DNA from: Eubacterium sp. CAG:841
GTDB lineage: Bacteria > Bacillota > Clostridia > Oscillospirales > CAG-272
Assembly (NCBI GenBank): GCA_000437375.1
Contig: FR898219.1
Location: 21,895-39,410 of the forward strand
Reading direction: 5' to 3'
DNA length: 17,516 nt
The translations under genes and the position numbers were made by a program. Position 1 is the first letter of the stretch. Each line of letters begins with the position of its first letter. The notes beneath the pieces are model-generated. The model did not search any database and was not told the origin of the DNA. It worked only from the letters and a program-made list of their open reading frames with translations. This document shows, piece by piece, positions 7,514 to 13,834 of the stretch.

Positions 7514-8338
7514 TCAGTCGAATATCAAATCGTCCTTGAAGGCTTCCCATCTTCGATAGCCGTCGCTTCCGGGTTCGCCTGCATAGTAACGCGGACAGTC
7601 TTTTCCGTTTACATCATAGTGGCGGATCACGTTATCTTTTGAAATTCCGTACTTGTCGCAAAGCCACGAGACGAGCTTGACAAGTGAATCATATGTAGCC
7701 TTGTTGAATTTTCCGTCGGCTGTAGGGTGGCACACTTCAATTCCTATTGAGGAATAGTTTGCGTTTCTTCCTGCGTGATATGAAACTTCGTCTATGGGCA
7801 TACATTGAATTATTTCTCCGTCAAGACCTACGATGAAGTTTGAGCTTGCGGCGCGTTCTCCCGATATTGCGTAGTTTCGGAAGCAGCTCCAGTTCTGTTG
7901 TGCCGTAGAGGAGGGATTTGCAACGTAATGAACAACTATCTGCTTTGTGGAGGTTCGCTTGTGACCTACCCGTGAATAAGGGTTTATGGGCAAGTCTTTT
8001 TCTTCTATGAGCTTTTTCATTTCCTTGTCCGTCGGGACGCGGGGTTTTGACGTTGTGGTTTCCTGCGACGTTGTGGTTGTTGCGGGAGGCGGAGCTTCCG
8101 TGGTCGTTGTTGTGGTCGTTGTAACGGTGGTCGTCTGCGCAGTCGTTATCACGGTGGTGGTTGCAACTGTGGACGTTTCGGACGAAAATGTTGTTTCGTC
8201 GATCTTTTCAAAAGGTGAAGTCAAATTTATAATAAATACTGCTGCCACTATTATAATTGTAAGTCCCAAAACTCTGAAAAAGCCGACCGAACCGCCGCTC
8301 GATCTTCCGCTTTCCCTAAAACTTTTATTTTTCTTCAT
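7514..8338 (-). CDS. Membrane-anchored N-acetylmuramoyl-L-alanine amidase (Amidase_2)
   Basis: This 274-residue wall hydrolase is predicted to cut the bond between N-acetylmuramic acid and L-Ala in peptidoglycan. It has a short basic cytoplasmic tail and one membrane segment (about 20-40). A Thr/Pro-rich linker (about 49-100, with eight Thr in a row at 73-80) leads to the zinc amidase domain (about 115-270). Zinc ligands match the T7 lysozyme pattern: H137 in VVHYV, H240 in IRHYDV and C248 in KDCPR, with the same 8-residue gap between the last two. Further marks are SNFIVGLDGEI and SIGIEVCHP. The Thr run uses mixed codons (ACG, ACC, ACA), so it is kept at protein level rather than being a DNA microsatellite. 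AAAGGAGG lies before the ATG, with a perfect promoter upstream. The anchor suggests local wall remodelling rather than release. Confidence 0.94.
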   Translation of the reverse strand: MKKNKSFRESGRSSGGSVGFFRVLGLTIIIVAAVFIINLTSPFEKIDETTFSSETSTVATTTVITTAQTTTVTTTTTTTTEAPPPATTTTSQETTTSKPRVPTDKEMKKLIEEKDLPINPYSRVGHKRTSTKQIVVHYVANPSSTAQQNWSCFRNYAISGERAASSNFIVGLDGEIIQCMPIDEVSYHAGRNANYSSIGIEVCHPTADGKFNKATYDSLVKLVSWLCDKYGISKDNVIRHYDVNGKDCPRYYAGEPGSDGYRRWEAFKDDLIFD

Positions 8339-8369
8339 GCGCGCCTCCTTTCAAATCAATTCGGCTAAA

Positions 8370-8398
8370 ATTATACCACAAAAAGACGGGTTTGTCAA
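8370..8398 (-). promoter_or_regulatory. Perfect sigma-A promoter of the amidase gene
   Basis: On the minus strand TTGACA (8393-8398), a 17-base spacer and TATAAT (8370-8375) match the consensus fully. The -35 box abuts the stop codon of the upstream rlmA-type gene, so the amidase can be expressed apart from it. Confidence 0.88.
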
Positions 8399-9226
8399 TT
8401 AAATCTCGCTTTTTTCGTAAACCACTATACAGAACTCAACGCGTGTATCGAGCGAGGTCAGTGAATCAAGTTTTTTTCTGTCTTTCTCGGAGGTTTTGTA
8501 GCAGTACGGCGTCATTGTGAAAAGGTCAAGGATCTCGCTTTGCGAAGCTAAATGAATACGGTACGAAAGCTCTTTTTTATACATAAGTGTAAAACCCGGA
8601 AAGTCAAGCGTGTCAATGACATTTTCGTATGGCACGTCATAGACGGCCTCCTTCAGTTCCCACAGGTGGCGCTCAAGAGGGAATACCCTTATCATCTTTG
8701 CGCCCGGCGCGGATATTCTTACGAATTCTTTCGGCTCGTGCGGTGCGAAAAGGTTGAGAATGAGATTTGCGGCTTCGTCTGCTATCGGGAGCGAAAACGC
8801 GCTTGCAACCGCAAGCGATATTCCGCAATTGCGCTTTCCAGCAGCGTCAAGCGCCTTCTTCGATATATCTATTCCGTATATGTCGCACGGGATGTTTTTT
8901 TCTTTCATTGTTTTTGCGATATGCTCCGTGTAGTAGCATTCACCGCAACCGATGTCGGCTATCACGCCGCCTTGCGGAATAAGTCCGACAGCAATATCGC
9001 AGACTTCACTGCGGAGCCTGTCATAATATCCGAGCGAGAGAAAACGTGTTCGTGCCGATACCATTTCGCCGTCGTCACCGTGACGTTTTTTTGACGACGC
9101 CTGCGACATAAGCAGATTTATGTATCCGCGACGTGATATGTCGTAGCTGTGTCCGAGAGGACATTTCATCTGCGAACCGTGCTTTTCAAGTCTTTGTCCG
9201 CATACGGGACAAGTGAATTCTGACAT
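8399..9226 (-). CDS. rlmA: 23S rRNA (guanine-N1)-methyltransferase, RlmA/TlrB type
   Basis: This 275-residue SAM-dependent methyltransferase closely follows RlmA in layout. An N-terminal zinc ribbon has C6, C9, C22 and H26 (CPVC and CPLGH), followed by RRGYINLL. The SAM loop ADIGCGECYYT lies at about 90-100, and PGAKMIRVFPLERHLWELK and MTPYCYK occupy places familiar from the E. coli protein. RlmA modifies N1 of G745, and the Gram-positive TlrB/RlmAII type modifies G748, both in the helix 35 region. Which one applies here cannot be told by eye. An open frame reaches a TTG at 9250, but AAAGGAG and the family start support ATG at 9226. It lies 41 bases downstream of ylmH on the same strand. Confidence 0.92.
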   Translation of the reverse strand: MSEFTCPVCGQRLEKHGSQMKCPLGHSYDISRRGYINLLMSQASSKKRHGDDGEMVSARTRFLSLGYYDRLRSEVCDIAVGLIPQGGVIADIGCGECYYTEHIAKTMKEKNIPCDIYGIDISKKALDAAGKRNCGISLAVASAFSLPIADEAANLILNLFAPHEPKEFVRISAPGAKMIRVFPLERHLWELKEAVYDVPYENVIDTLDFPGFTLMYKKELSYRIHLASQSEILDLFTMTPYCYKTSEKDRKKLDSLTSLDTRVEFCIVVYEKSEI

Positions 9227-9243
9227 ATGCTGCTCCTTTGTAA

Positions 9244-9257
9244 TATACAAAAGTATA
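9244..9257. repeat. Palindromic motif TATAC-N4-GTATA, copy 1
   Basis: TATAC, AAAA, GTATA: a perfect 5-bp inverted repeat between ylmH and rlmA, 18 bases upstream of the rlmA start. It shares its sequence with motifs at 10069-10082 and 13654-13667. It may be a regulator site or part of an AT-rich promoter. Confidence 0.4.
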
Positions 9258-9267
9258 ATATATAAAA

Positions 9268-10044
9268 TTACCTGTATCTGTCGAAGATTATGACGACTCT
9301 GCCTCTTTTGGATATGCCGTCCGACGATATAATTTTTGCCTTTCCCATCCCCCTGAGGACTATTTTATCTCCGTCTTTTATCGGGGCATCGGGCTTTGAT
9401 GCTTTTATGTCGTTTACGAATGTAATACCCGCCGACACTGCTTCTTCAGCCTTCGATCTTGAAAGAGAATATATTGCCGAAAGCACGCAGTCGAGTCTCA
9501 TCGAAGCCACCGTGTCACGCATACGTTCGATATTCACTTCCGGAAGAATAACTTCGGAAAGCGGAATTTCACGCACCGAAAGCGGAACTCTGCTGGCTTT
9601 TTCATAGTGAGAAATTAAAAAATCCACCATTTGCGGAAGCACGAAAATGTCAGCCGAACATTCCGAGACAAGAATGTCACCGGTGGCTTCACGTGTTATT
9701 CCGAGCGCAAGCATCGAGCCTAAAATATCACGATGAGAAAGCTTGGGCGAGCCTTGCGCCCAAGTGCATCTTACGGCTCTTACGGGCTGATCTTCGCCCC
9801 CATCGAAGAAGTATGACGGAAACATCTCATCGGGATAAAAATCGGGTATAAAAGCGCATATAACTCTTTCGGCATTTTCATATCCGCCGAAGAATACCGC
9901 GCGCGCTTTTTCTGCGGCGCAGAAGCGCTTTGCCTCCGAGAGTGAGGCGGCATCGAGAAAGTGCGTGCTTTGAATACAATCGCGTTCGCGACAGTAACGA
10001 AGCTTGTCCGAAAGGTGAGAAACAAGCATGTCTTTTTCGTTCAT
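9268..10044 (-). CDS. ylmH: YlmH-family S4-domain RNA-binding protein
   Basis: This 258-residue protein matches YlmH, a Firmicute RNA-binding protein. In Bacillus it has been linked to rescue of stalled ribosomes, in addition to its place beside division genes. The central marker is PKLSHRDILGSMLALGI-T-RE (about 100-119), the family hallmark. The C-terminal S4 domain (about 180-240) includes LSRSKAEEAVSAGITFVN and KDGDKIVLRG-x-GK. The longest frame begins at a GTG (10050) that overlaps its own ribosome site. AGGAGGG at the normal distance points to the ATG at 10044. Here the gene is not in the usual ylm/division cluster but between a deacetylase operon and rlmA. No clear promoter is visible. 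An AT-rich motif shared with rlmA lies just upstream. Confidence 0.92.
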   Translation of the reverse strand: MNEKDMLVSHLSDKLRYCRERDCIQSTHFLDAASLSEAKRFCAAEKARAVFFGGYENAERVICAFIPDFYPDEMFPSYFFDGGEDQPVRAVRCTWAQGSPKLSHRDILGSMLALGITREATGDILVSECSADIFVLPQMVDFLISHYEKASRVPLSVREIPLSEVILPEVNIERMRDTVASMRLDCVLSAIYSLSRSKAEEAVSAGITFVNDIKASKPDAPIKDGDKIVLRGMGKAKIISSDGISKRGRVVIIFDRYR

Positions 10045-10068
10045 ATACACACCCTCCTAGCAAAAATA

Positions 10069-10082
10069 ATACAAAAGTATAA
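10069..10082. repeat. Palindromic motif TATAC-N4-GTATA, copy 2
   Basis: ATACAAAAGTATAA is identical over 14 bases to the motif in front of rlmA. It lies 24 bases upstream of the ylmH start, between that gene's ribosome site and the upstream terminator. The left arm here is ATAC rather than TATAC. Confidence 0.4.
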
Positions 10083-10086
10083 ATAA

Positions 10087-10117
10087 TCAAAAAGCATGTT
10101 GTTACGGTGCTTTTTGA
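10087..10117 (-). terminator. Intrinsic terminator of the deacetylase operon
   Basis: A perfect 10-bp inverted repeat (TCAAAAAGCA at 10087-10096, TGCTTTTTGA at 10108-10117) has an 11-base loop. On the minus strand it ends in GCTTTTTGATTATTT, directly after the second deacetylase gene. Confidence 0.75.
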
Positions 10118-10120
10118 AGA

Positions 10121-10921
10121 TTATAGCCTGACGGATTCTCCGCTTTTTATTTCGATCGCGGAGCCATCCGAGCTTACCCATACGGAAATTGCCGACGGAT
10201 TGAAGATTGTCTTTTGATCCTGCGATAAGATAAGTGCGCGCTGCGCGGTTATATAATCGCAGATTTCAATATTTGTAGCATACCAGACATCGGAAAAACC
10301 GGAAAGCGAAGCGCACATTTCTTCGGCAAGCTGCCAATTGTCTGCACGATCGAATTCAAAGCTGTGTCCCCAGATATCGATAAGTCCGCCGTAGTTCCAC
10401 GACTGATTTATCCATGCGTTTTTGAAATTTTCTATAATTTTCGATGCTGCCGAATGATGACAGGTGGGATTCCAATCAAGAAAGTCCGCCGGAACCGACA
10501 GTCCGCCCGTAGCGCCTGCGTTGCGTGAATATGCTATGCCCGCCGCCTTCATCGCCGTTACGGTAGCGGCGTTTTTTCCGCCGTAGGGAAGCGACATTCC
10601 GCGCACGAGCGTTCCCGAAAGGGCTTCAAGTTCGGCACGGCAACGCGTTATTTCTTCAAGCTGGGCAGAGATCGGCATTCCGACAAGATGCGGATGCGAA
10701 TAGGTGTGCCCCGATATTTCGTGACCGGAATAAAGCGTTTTTACTTCGTCTGAAGAAATTACCGTGTCACCGCCGAACCTTGACGGTATGAGGTGGAACG
10801 TCGCTTTGAGTCCATACTTGTTGAAAAGTGCGACAAGCCGCCTGTCGGCGATGTTTCCGTCATCGTAGCTGAAGGTTACGGCGAAATGCTTTCCGCCGGG
10901 ATATCTGTCATATCTGATCAT
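10121..10921 (-). CDS. NodB-type polysaccharide deacetylase family protein, copy B
   Basis: This 266-residue protein with a NodB homology domain (carbohydrate esterase 4 related) lacks a signal peptide. Motif 1 is TFSYDDG (16-22; D20 and D21), motif 2 is GHTYSHPHL (71-79; metal His H72 and H76), and motif 3 is RGMSLPYG (107-114). A C-terminal IWGHSFEF (183-190, H186) fits the catalytic His motif. WNPTCHH at 150-156 is an extra conserved block shared with its neighbour. Its start overlaps the stop of the upstream paralog by four bases (ATGA) and lacks a strong ribosome site, so translation is probably coupled. The family removes N-acetyl or O-acetyl groups from sugars, though some members act on small amides, so the substrate is open. 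A terminator follows. Confidence 0.88.
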   Translation of the reverse strand: MIRYDRYPGGKHFAVTFSYDDGNIADRRLVALFNKYGLKATFHLIPSRFGGDTVISSDEVKTLYSGHEISGHTYSHPHLVGMPISAQLEEITRCRAELEALSGTLVRGMSLPYGGKNAATVTAMKAAGIAYSRNAGATGGLSVPADFLDWNPTCHHSAASKIIENFKNAWINQSWNYGGLIDIWGHSFEFDRADNWQLAEEMCASLSGFSDVWYATNIEICDYITAQRALILSQDQKTIFNPSAISVWVSSDGSAIEIKSGESVRL

Positions 10922-11739
10922 ATCGTCACCGTTGATATTTTCGGTATTTCAAGCGGCTGCTCGTCAACCGAGATCCAGAGATCGATATCTGTGGGGTTAT
11001 AGAAGGTCTTTCCGTCTGCTGAGCGGCGAAGCGCTTTAAGGGCATTGACATAATCGTAAATTTCAATATTTGTGGCGAACCAGATCCCGTCTGCGTCATC
11101 CGCAAGCGAGGCAAGAACGCCTTCGAGCTGTTGCCACTGAACAGGGTAGTCCTTATTGTCAAGCTCGTAGCTGTGTCCCCATATATAAAGCACGCCGCCG
11201 GCGCGCCATATTGCCTTTTCAACGTTGTACAGGAATTTCTTTACATAAGGTTCGCATTCATTGTGGTGAGTGGTGGGATTCCATATTCTGAAATCCGAAG
11301 GAAGCTCGAAACTGTTTGTTGCGGTGGCGGTTCTGCCGTAGACAAGGGAAGCGGTTTTCATTGCGGCAAAGGTCGTATCCGGACTGTAAGTGCCGAACGG
11401 ATATGCAAGTCCGCGTATGATTCTGCCCGTGGCGTCTTCAATTATCTGCCTGTCTCGGATAAGCTCCTCATACTGATCCTGAACGGACATCCTTTCAAGA
11501 TGCGGATGTGAATATGTATGGCAGGCTATTTCGTGACCGCTGTAAAGCTCTTTAAGCTCGGCCGCCTTTATTCCCGTACCTTCGGTTTTTATAAGCGAAG
11601 AAGAAATAAGGTTGAACGTGCATTTTGCACCGTACTTGTTGAAAAGCTCGACAAGACGTCTGTCTGCGGCACCGCCGTCGTCATAGCTGAACGTTGCGGC
11701 ATAACGTTTTCCGCCTGTATATCTGTCATATTTTATCAT
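10918..11739 (-). CDS. NodB-type polysaccharide deacetylase family protein, copy A
   Basis: This 273-residue protein is a clear paralog of the next gene; the two N-termini (M-I-K/R-YDRY-x-GGK, TFSYDDG, ADRRLV-x-LFNKYG) are almost the same. Motifs are TFSYDDG (16-22), ACHTYSHPH (72-80, H74 and H78), RGLAYPFG (109-116), WNPTTHH (153-159) and YIWGHSYEL (185-193, H189). There is no signal peptide. The longest frame starts at a TTG (11745), but the paralog's start and the AAAGGA site support ATG at 11739. It lies 32 bases after the two-TM protein gene and overlaps copy B by four bases, so the three form an operon. All catalytic-motif residues seem intact in both copies, so both are expected to be active, perhaps on different substrates or as a heteromer (inference). 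Confidence 0.88.
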   Translation of the reverse strand: MIKYDRYTGGKRYAATFSYDDGGAADRRLVELFNKYGAKCTFNLISSSLIKTEGTGIKAAELKELYSGHEIACHTYSHPHLERMSVQDQYEELIRDRQIIEDATGRIIRGLAYPFGTYSPDTTFAAMKTASLVYGRTATATNSFELPSDFRIWNPTTHHNECEPYVKKFLYNVEKAIWRAGGVLYIWGHSYELDNKDYPVQWQQLEGVLASLADDADGIWFATNIEIYDYVNALKALRRSADGKTFYNPTDIDLWISVDEQPLEIPKISTVTI

Positions 11740-11771
11740 AAACAAAATTTCCTTTCAGAAAAGCGTTCCGA

Positions 11772-12356
11772 TTATCTGCTGTGTTTTGCAGCTCTTTTGG
11801 CTTCTTTGTCAAGACGGTCTTCTTTGTTTGCCATTGCTTTGAATATTCCGCCGCACGGAGCGTCGCCCAAAGCTTCGCAGAGACATCTGCAAAGTCCCGG
11901 TCTGGACGGAAATGCTATAAGAGCGTCACTGCATTTGTATTTGCTTGCTTTGAGCTGCGGTATCGGCTCGGTTGAGACCACTATGCAACGCTTGCCTGTT
12001 TTATAAATGTCGGCGCGCGTATCGTTCTCCGCTTTATAAAACGCTGTTTTTGAGTATTTTATTTCACTTGTCGGAATCGAATGACTTTTTGCAAACGCGC
12101 ACTTCCATGTTACGGAGTCGTCTGTTACGACGAGCGTTTCAAAGCATTTTTTCCACATCTGCGGCAGACCTATTACACAGAAAACGCCGAGAAGAACGAG
12201 TATAATAATACCTGAAACGAGAAAGCGCCCGTCTTTATAGTGCAGATATGCATAAAAAGACAGTGCCGTCATTGCTATACCGGCGCAAACGGTGAAAACC
12301 AAAAAGAACCGTCCGAGCGTGGCGAGTGCGGGGTGACTTCTGAATACTTTTTTCAT
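11772..12356 (-). CDS. Two-TM membrane protein with possible PH-like cytoplasmic domain
   Basis: I do not recognise a named gene. The 194-residue protein has two hydrophobic segments (about 14-37 and 44-66) joined by a short basic loop. A soluble part (about 70-165) follows, in which TLVVTDDSVTWKCAF and IPTSEIKYSKTAFYK alternate like the strands of a bacterial PH-like (YcxB or bPH) domain. The tail is strongly basic (KEDRLDKEAKRAAKHSR). It carries many Cys residues late in the chain (C142, C156, C158, C160, C168), perhaps because that part is cytosolic. It is the first gene of the deacetylase operon and has its own promoter. AAAGG lies 12 bases before the ATG, a weak ribosome site. Its link to the deacetylases is by position only. 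Confidence 0.72.
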   Translation of the reverse strand: MKKVFRSHPALATLGRFFLVFTVCAGIAMTALSFYAYLHYKDGRFLVSGIIILVLLGVFCVIGLPQMWKKCFETLVVTDDSVTWKCAFAKSHSIPTSEIKYSKTAFYKAENDTRADIYKTGKRCIVVSTEPIPQLKASKYKCSDALIAFPSRPGLCRCLCEALGDAPCGGIFKAMANKEDRLDKEAKRAAKHSR

Positions 12357-12402
12357 TTTACGTAGCTACCTTTCGAAAAGTTTTTGAAGATCAAACAAAT
12401 AT

Positions 12403-12431
12403 ATTTTACAGCAAACGAGTTGTCTTTTCAA
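12403..12431 (-). promoter_or_regulatory. Promoter of the two-TM protein/deacetylase operon
   Basis: On the minus strand TTGAAA (12426-12431), a 17-base spacer and TAAAAT (12403-12408) match five of six positions in each box, about 47 bases before the start codon. Confidence 0.72.
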
Positions 12432-12443
12432 GCGTTTTGAAAA
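12425..12443. promoter_or_regulatory. Dyad overlapping the operon's -35 box
   Basis: TTTTCAA, five bases, TTGAAAA form a perfect 7-bp inverted repeat between two divergent promoters. It covers the -35 of the minus-strand promoter. It may be a regulator site, though AT-rich arms can also occur by chance. Confidence 0.35.
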
Positions 12444-12458
12444 ATATGTGAAAAAACT

Positions 12459-12488
12459 TTAACATACGGTGCGTTTATATGCTATAAT
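12459..12488 (+). promoter_or_regulatory. Extended -10 promoter of the UDP-GlcNAc 2-epimerase gene
   Basis: TTAACA (12459-12464), an 18-base spacer and TATAAT (12483-12488) with a TGC just before it make an extended -10 promoter. Transcription would begin near 12495, which rules out the longer frame starting at 12469. Confidence 0.8.
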
Positions 12489-12522
12489 ATTAAAAACGGT
12501 CGAAAAGGAGGCTTTTCACGAT

Positions 12523-13620
12523 TTGAAAAAGATAATGGCGGTTTTCGGAACACGACCGGAAGCCATAAAAATGTGCCCCGTGATAATTGAATTGAAAAAG
12601 CGAAAAGATGTCGATTTATACGTTTGCATAACAGGACAGCACAGGGAAATGCTCAGGTCGGTGCTGGATATTTTCGGCGTGAATGCCGACTGCGATTTTG
12701 ATATAATGAAATCAGGACAGACGCTTTTTGACATAACCTTTTCAATTACCGAAAAGCTGAAAGCCGTGCTTGAAAGGGAAAATCCGGACGTTGTACTTGT
12801 TCACGGCGACACGACGACCGCTTTTGCGGCGTCGCTTGCCTGCTTTTATATGAAGATACCCTTAGGACACGTTGAGGCGGGACTCCGCACATATGATGTT
12901 TACGCTCCGTATCCTGAGGAGTTCAACCGTCGGGCGATAGACATAACGGCAAAATACCTGTTTGCGCCGACAAGGCTTTCCGCCGAAAATCTTCTGCGCG
13001 AAGGCGCGGACGAAAAGAAAATATTCGTGACGGGAAACACCGCCATAGATGCAATGAAATATACGGTAAGCGGCGACTATTCTTCTCCCGTTACCGAATG
13101 GGCGAAAGACAGCAGAATGATACTTCTGACAGCGCACAGACGGGAGAGTATAGGCGAGACAATGCGCGAAATGTTCCGCGCCGTGCGCAGGATTGCAGAC
13201 GAGTTTGATGATGTGAAGATAGTTTATCCCGTTCATCCGAATCCGCAGGTCAGAGAAGCTGCCGGAAAGATACTTTCGGATCATCCGAGAATAAAGCTTA
13301 TCGAACCGCTTGACGTTCGCGATTTTCACAATCTTATGGCAAAGAGCTATCTTATACTTACGGACAGCGGAGGAATACAGGAGGAAGCGCCGTCGCTTGG
13401 AAAGCCCGTGCTTGTCCTTCGGGATGTCACCGAGCGTCCGGAGGGGATAGAAGCAGGAACGCTGAAACTTGCCGGAACGTCCGGCGAGAGTATATATTCT
13501 GCCTGCAAAGCTTTACTTTGCGACAGAGCCGAGTACAATAAAATGGCTCGCGCCCAAAATCCGTACGGCGACGGAAATGCATCGAAACGGATAGCGGACG
13601 CATTGCTTTGCGACAATTGA
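12523..13620 (+). CDS. wecB: UDP-N-acetylglucosamine 2-epimerase (non-hydrolysing)
   Basis: This 365-residue enzyme (also called MnaA) interconverts UDP-GlcNAc and UDP-ManNAc. It supplies ManNAc for wall teichoic acid linkage units or capsular glycans. Marks are FGTRPEAIKMCPV (8-20), VHGDTTTAFAASLA (93-106, D96), GHVEAGLRT (115-123, E118), PYPEEFNRR (129-137, E132), TAHRRES (203-209, H205) and TDSGGIQEEAPSLGKP (280-295). These acidic residues and the His correspond to the known D95, E117, E131 and H213 of the E. coli enzyme. The open frame reaches an ATG at 12469 that lies inside the promoter. The AAAGGAGG at 12504-12511 and the family start point to TTG at 12523, giving MKKIMAVFGTRPE. Confidence 0.95.
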   Translation: MKKIMAVFGTRPEAIKMCPVIIELKKRKDVDLYVCITGQHREMLRSVLDIFGVNADCDFDIMKSGQTLFDITFSITEKLKAVLERENPDVVLVHGDTTTAFAASLACFYMKIPLGHVEAGLRTYDVYAPYPEEFNRRAIDITAKYLFAPTRLSAENLLREGADEKKIFVTGNTAIDAMKYTVSGDYSSPVTEWAKDSRMILLTAHRRESIGETMREMFRAVRRIADEFDDVKIVYPVHPNPQVREAAGKILSDHPRIKLIEPLDVRDFHNLMAKSYLILTDSGGIQEEAPSLGKPVLVLRDVTERPEGIEAGTLKLAGTSGESIYSACKALLCDRAEYNKMARAQNPYGDGNASKRIADALLCDN

Positions 13621-13653
13621 AATATCAAGGTGTTATAAGAATAAATCGCAAAT

Positions 13654-13667
13654 TATACCGAAGTATA
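13654..13667. repeat. Palindromic motif TATAC-N4-GTATA, copy 3
   Basis: TATAC, CGAA, GTATA: a perfect inverted repeat in the AT-rich gap after wecB, about 100 bases before the galE promoter. It matches the motifs in front of rlmA and ylmH in both arms and in the AA before GTATAA. Confidence 0.4.
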
Positions 13668-13716
13668 AAATTATAAAAAATAAAATCTGTTTGTAATCGT
13701 ATTTATGTAGAATTTT

Positions 13717-13744
13717 CGCTTGCGACGAAAACTGTCCGCAAGCG
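13717..13744. promoter_or_regulatory. GC-rich inverted repeat upstream of the galE promoter
   Basis: CGCTTGCG (13717-13724) and CGCAAGCG (13737-13744) are perfect 8-bp arms around 12 bases, ending 22 bases before the galE -35. There is no T-run on either strand, so it is a poor terminator. It may be a protein-binding site, or it may end wecB transcription in a factor-dependent way. Most of this gap is AT-rich, which makes the GC-rich dyad stand out. Confidence 0.5.
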
Positions 13745-13766
13745 CAGGTCGCGAAAAAAGCAAGTA

Positions 13767-13795
13767 TTGACAAATTAAAATGTTTGTTATATAAT
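13767..13795 (+). promoter_or_regulatory. Perfect sigma-A promoter of galE
   Basis: TTGACA (13767-13772), 17 bases and TATAAT (13790-13795) match the consensus fully. The start point near 13802 lies downstream of the ATG at 13784, so that longer frame cannot be the real start. Confidence 0.9.
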
Positions 13796-13834
13796 GTAGT
13801 CTCAAAAAAGAGCGAAATACAGGAGGGTGCAATT

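Noticed and set aside
7986..8402. Open frame on the plus strand with very Val-rich protein
   Set aside because: It is the antisense of the Thr-rich amidase linker (ACN codons read backwards as Val-type codons) and has no ribosome site.
9254..9259. Plus-strand TATAAT between rlmA and ylmH
   Set aside because: There is no -35 at a useful distance and no plus-strand gene downstream; it is part of the AT-rich palindrome.
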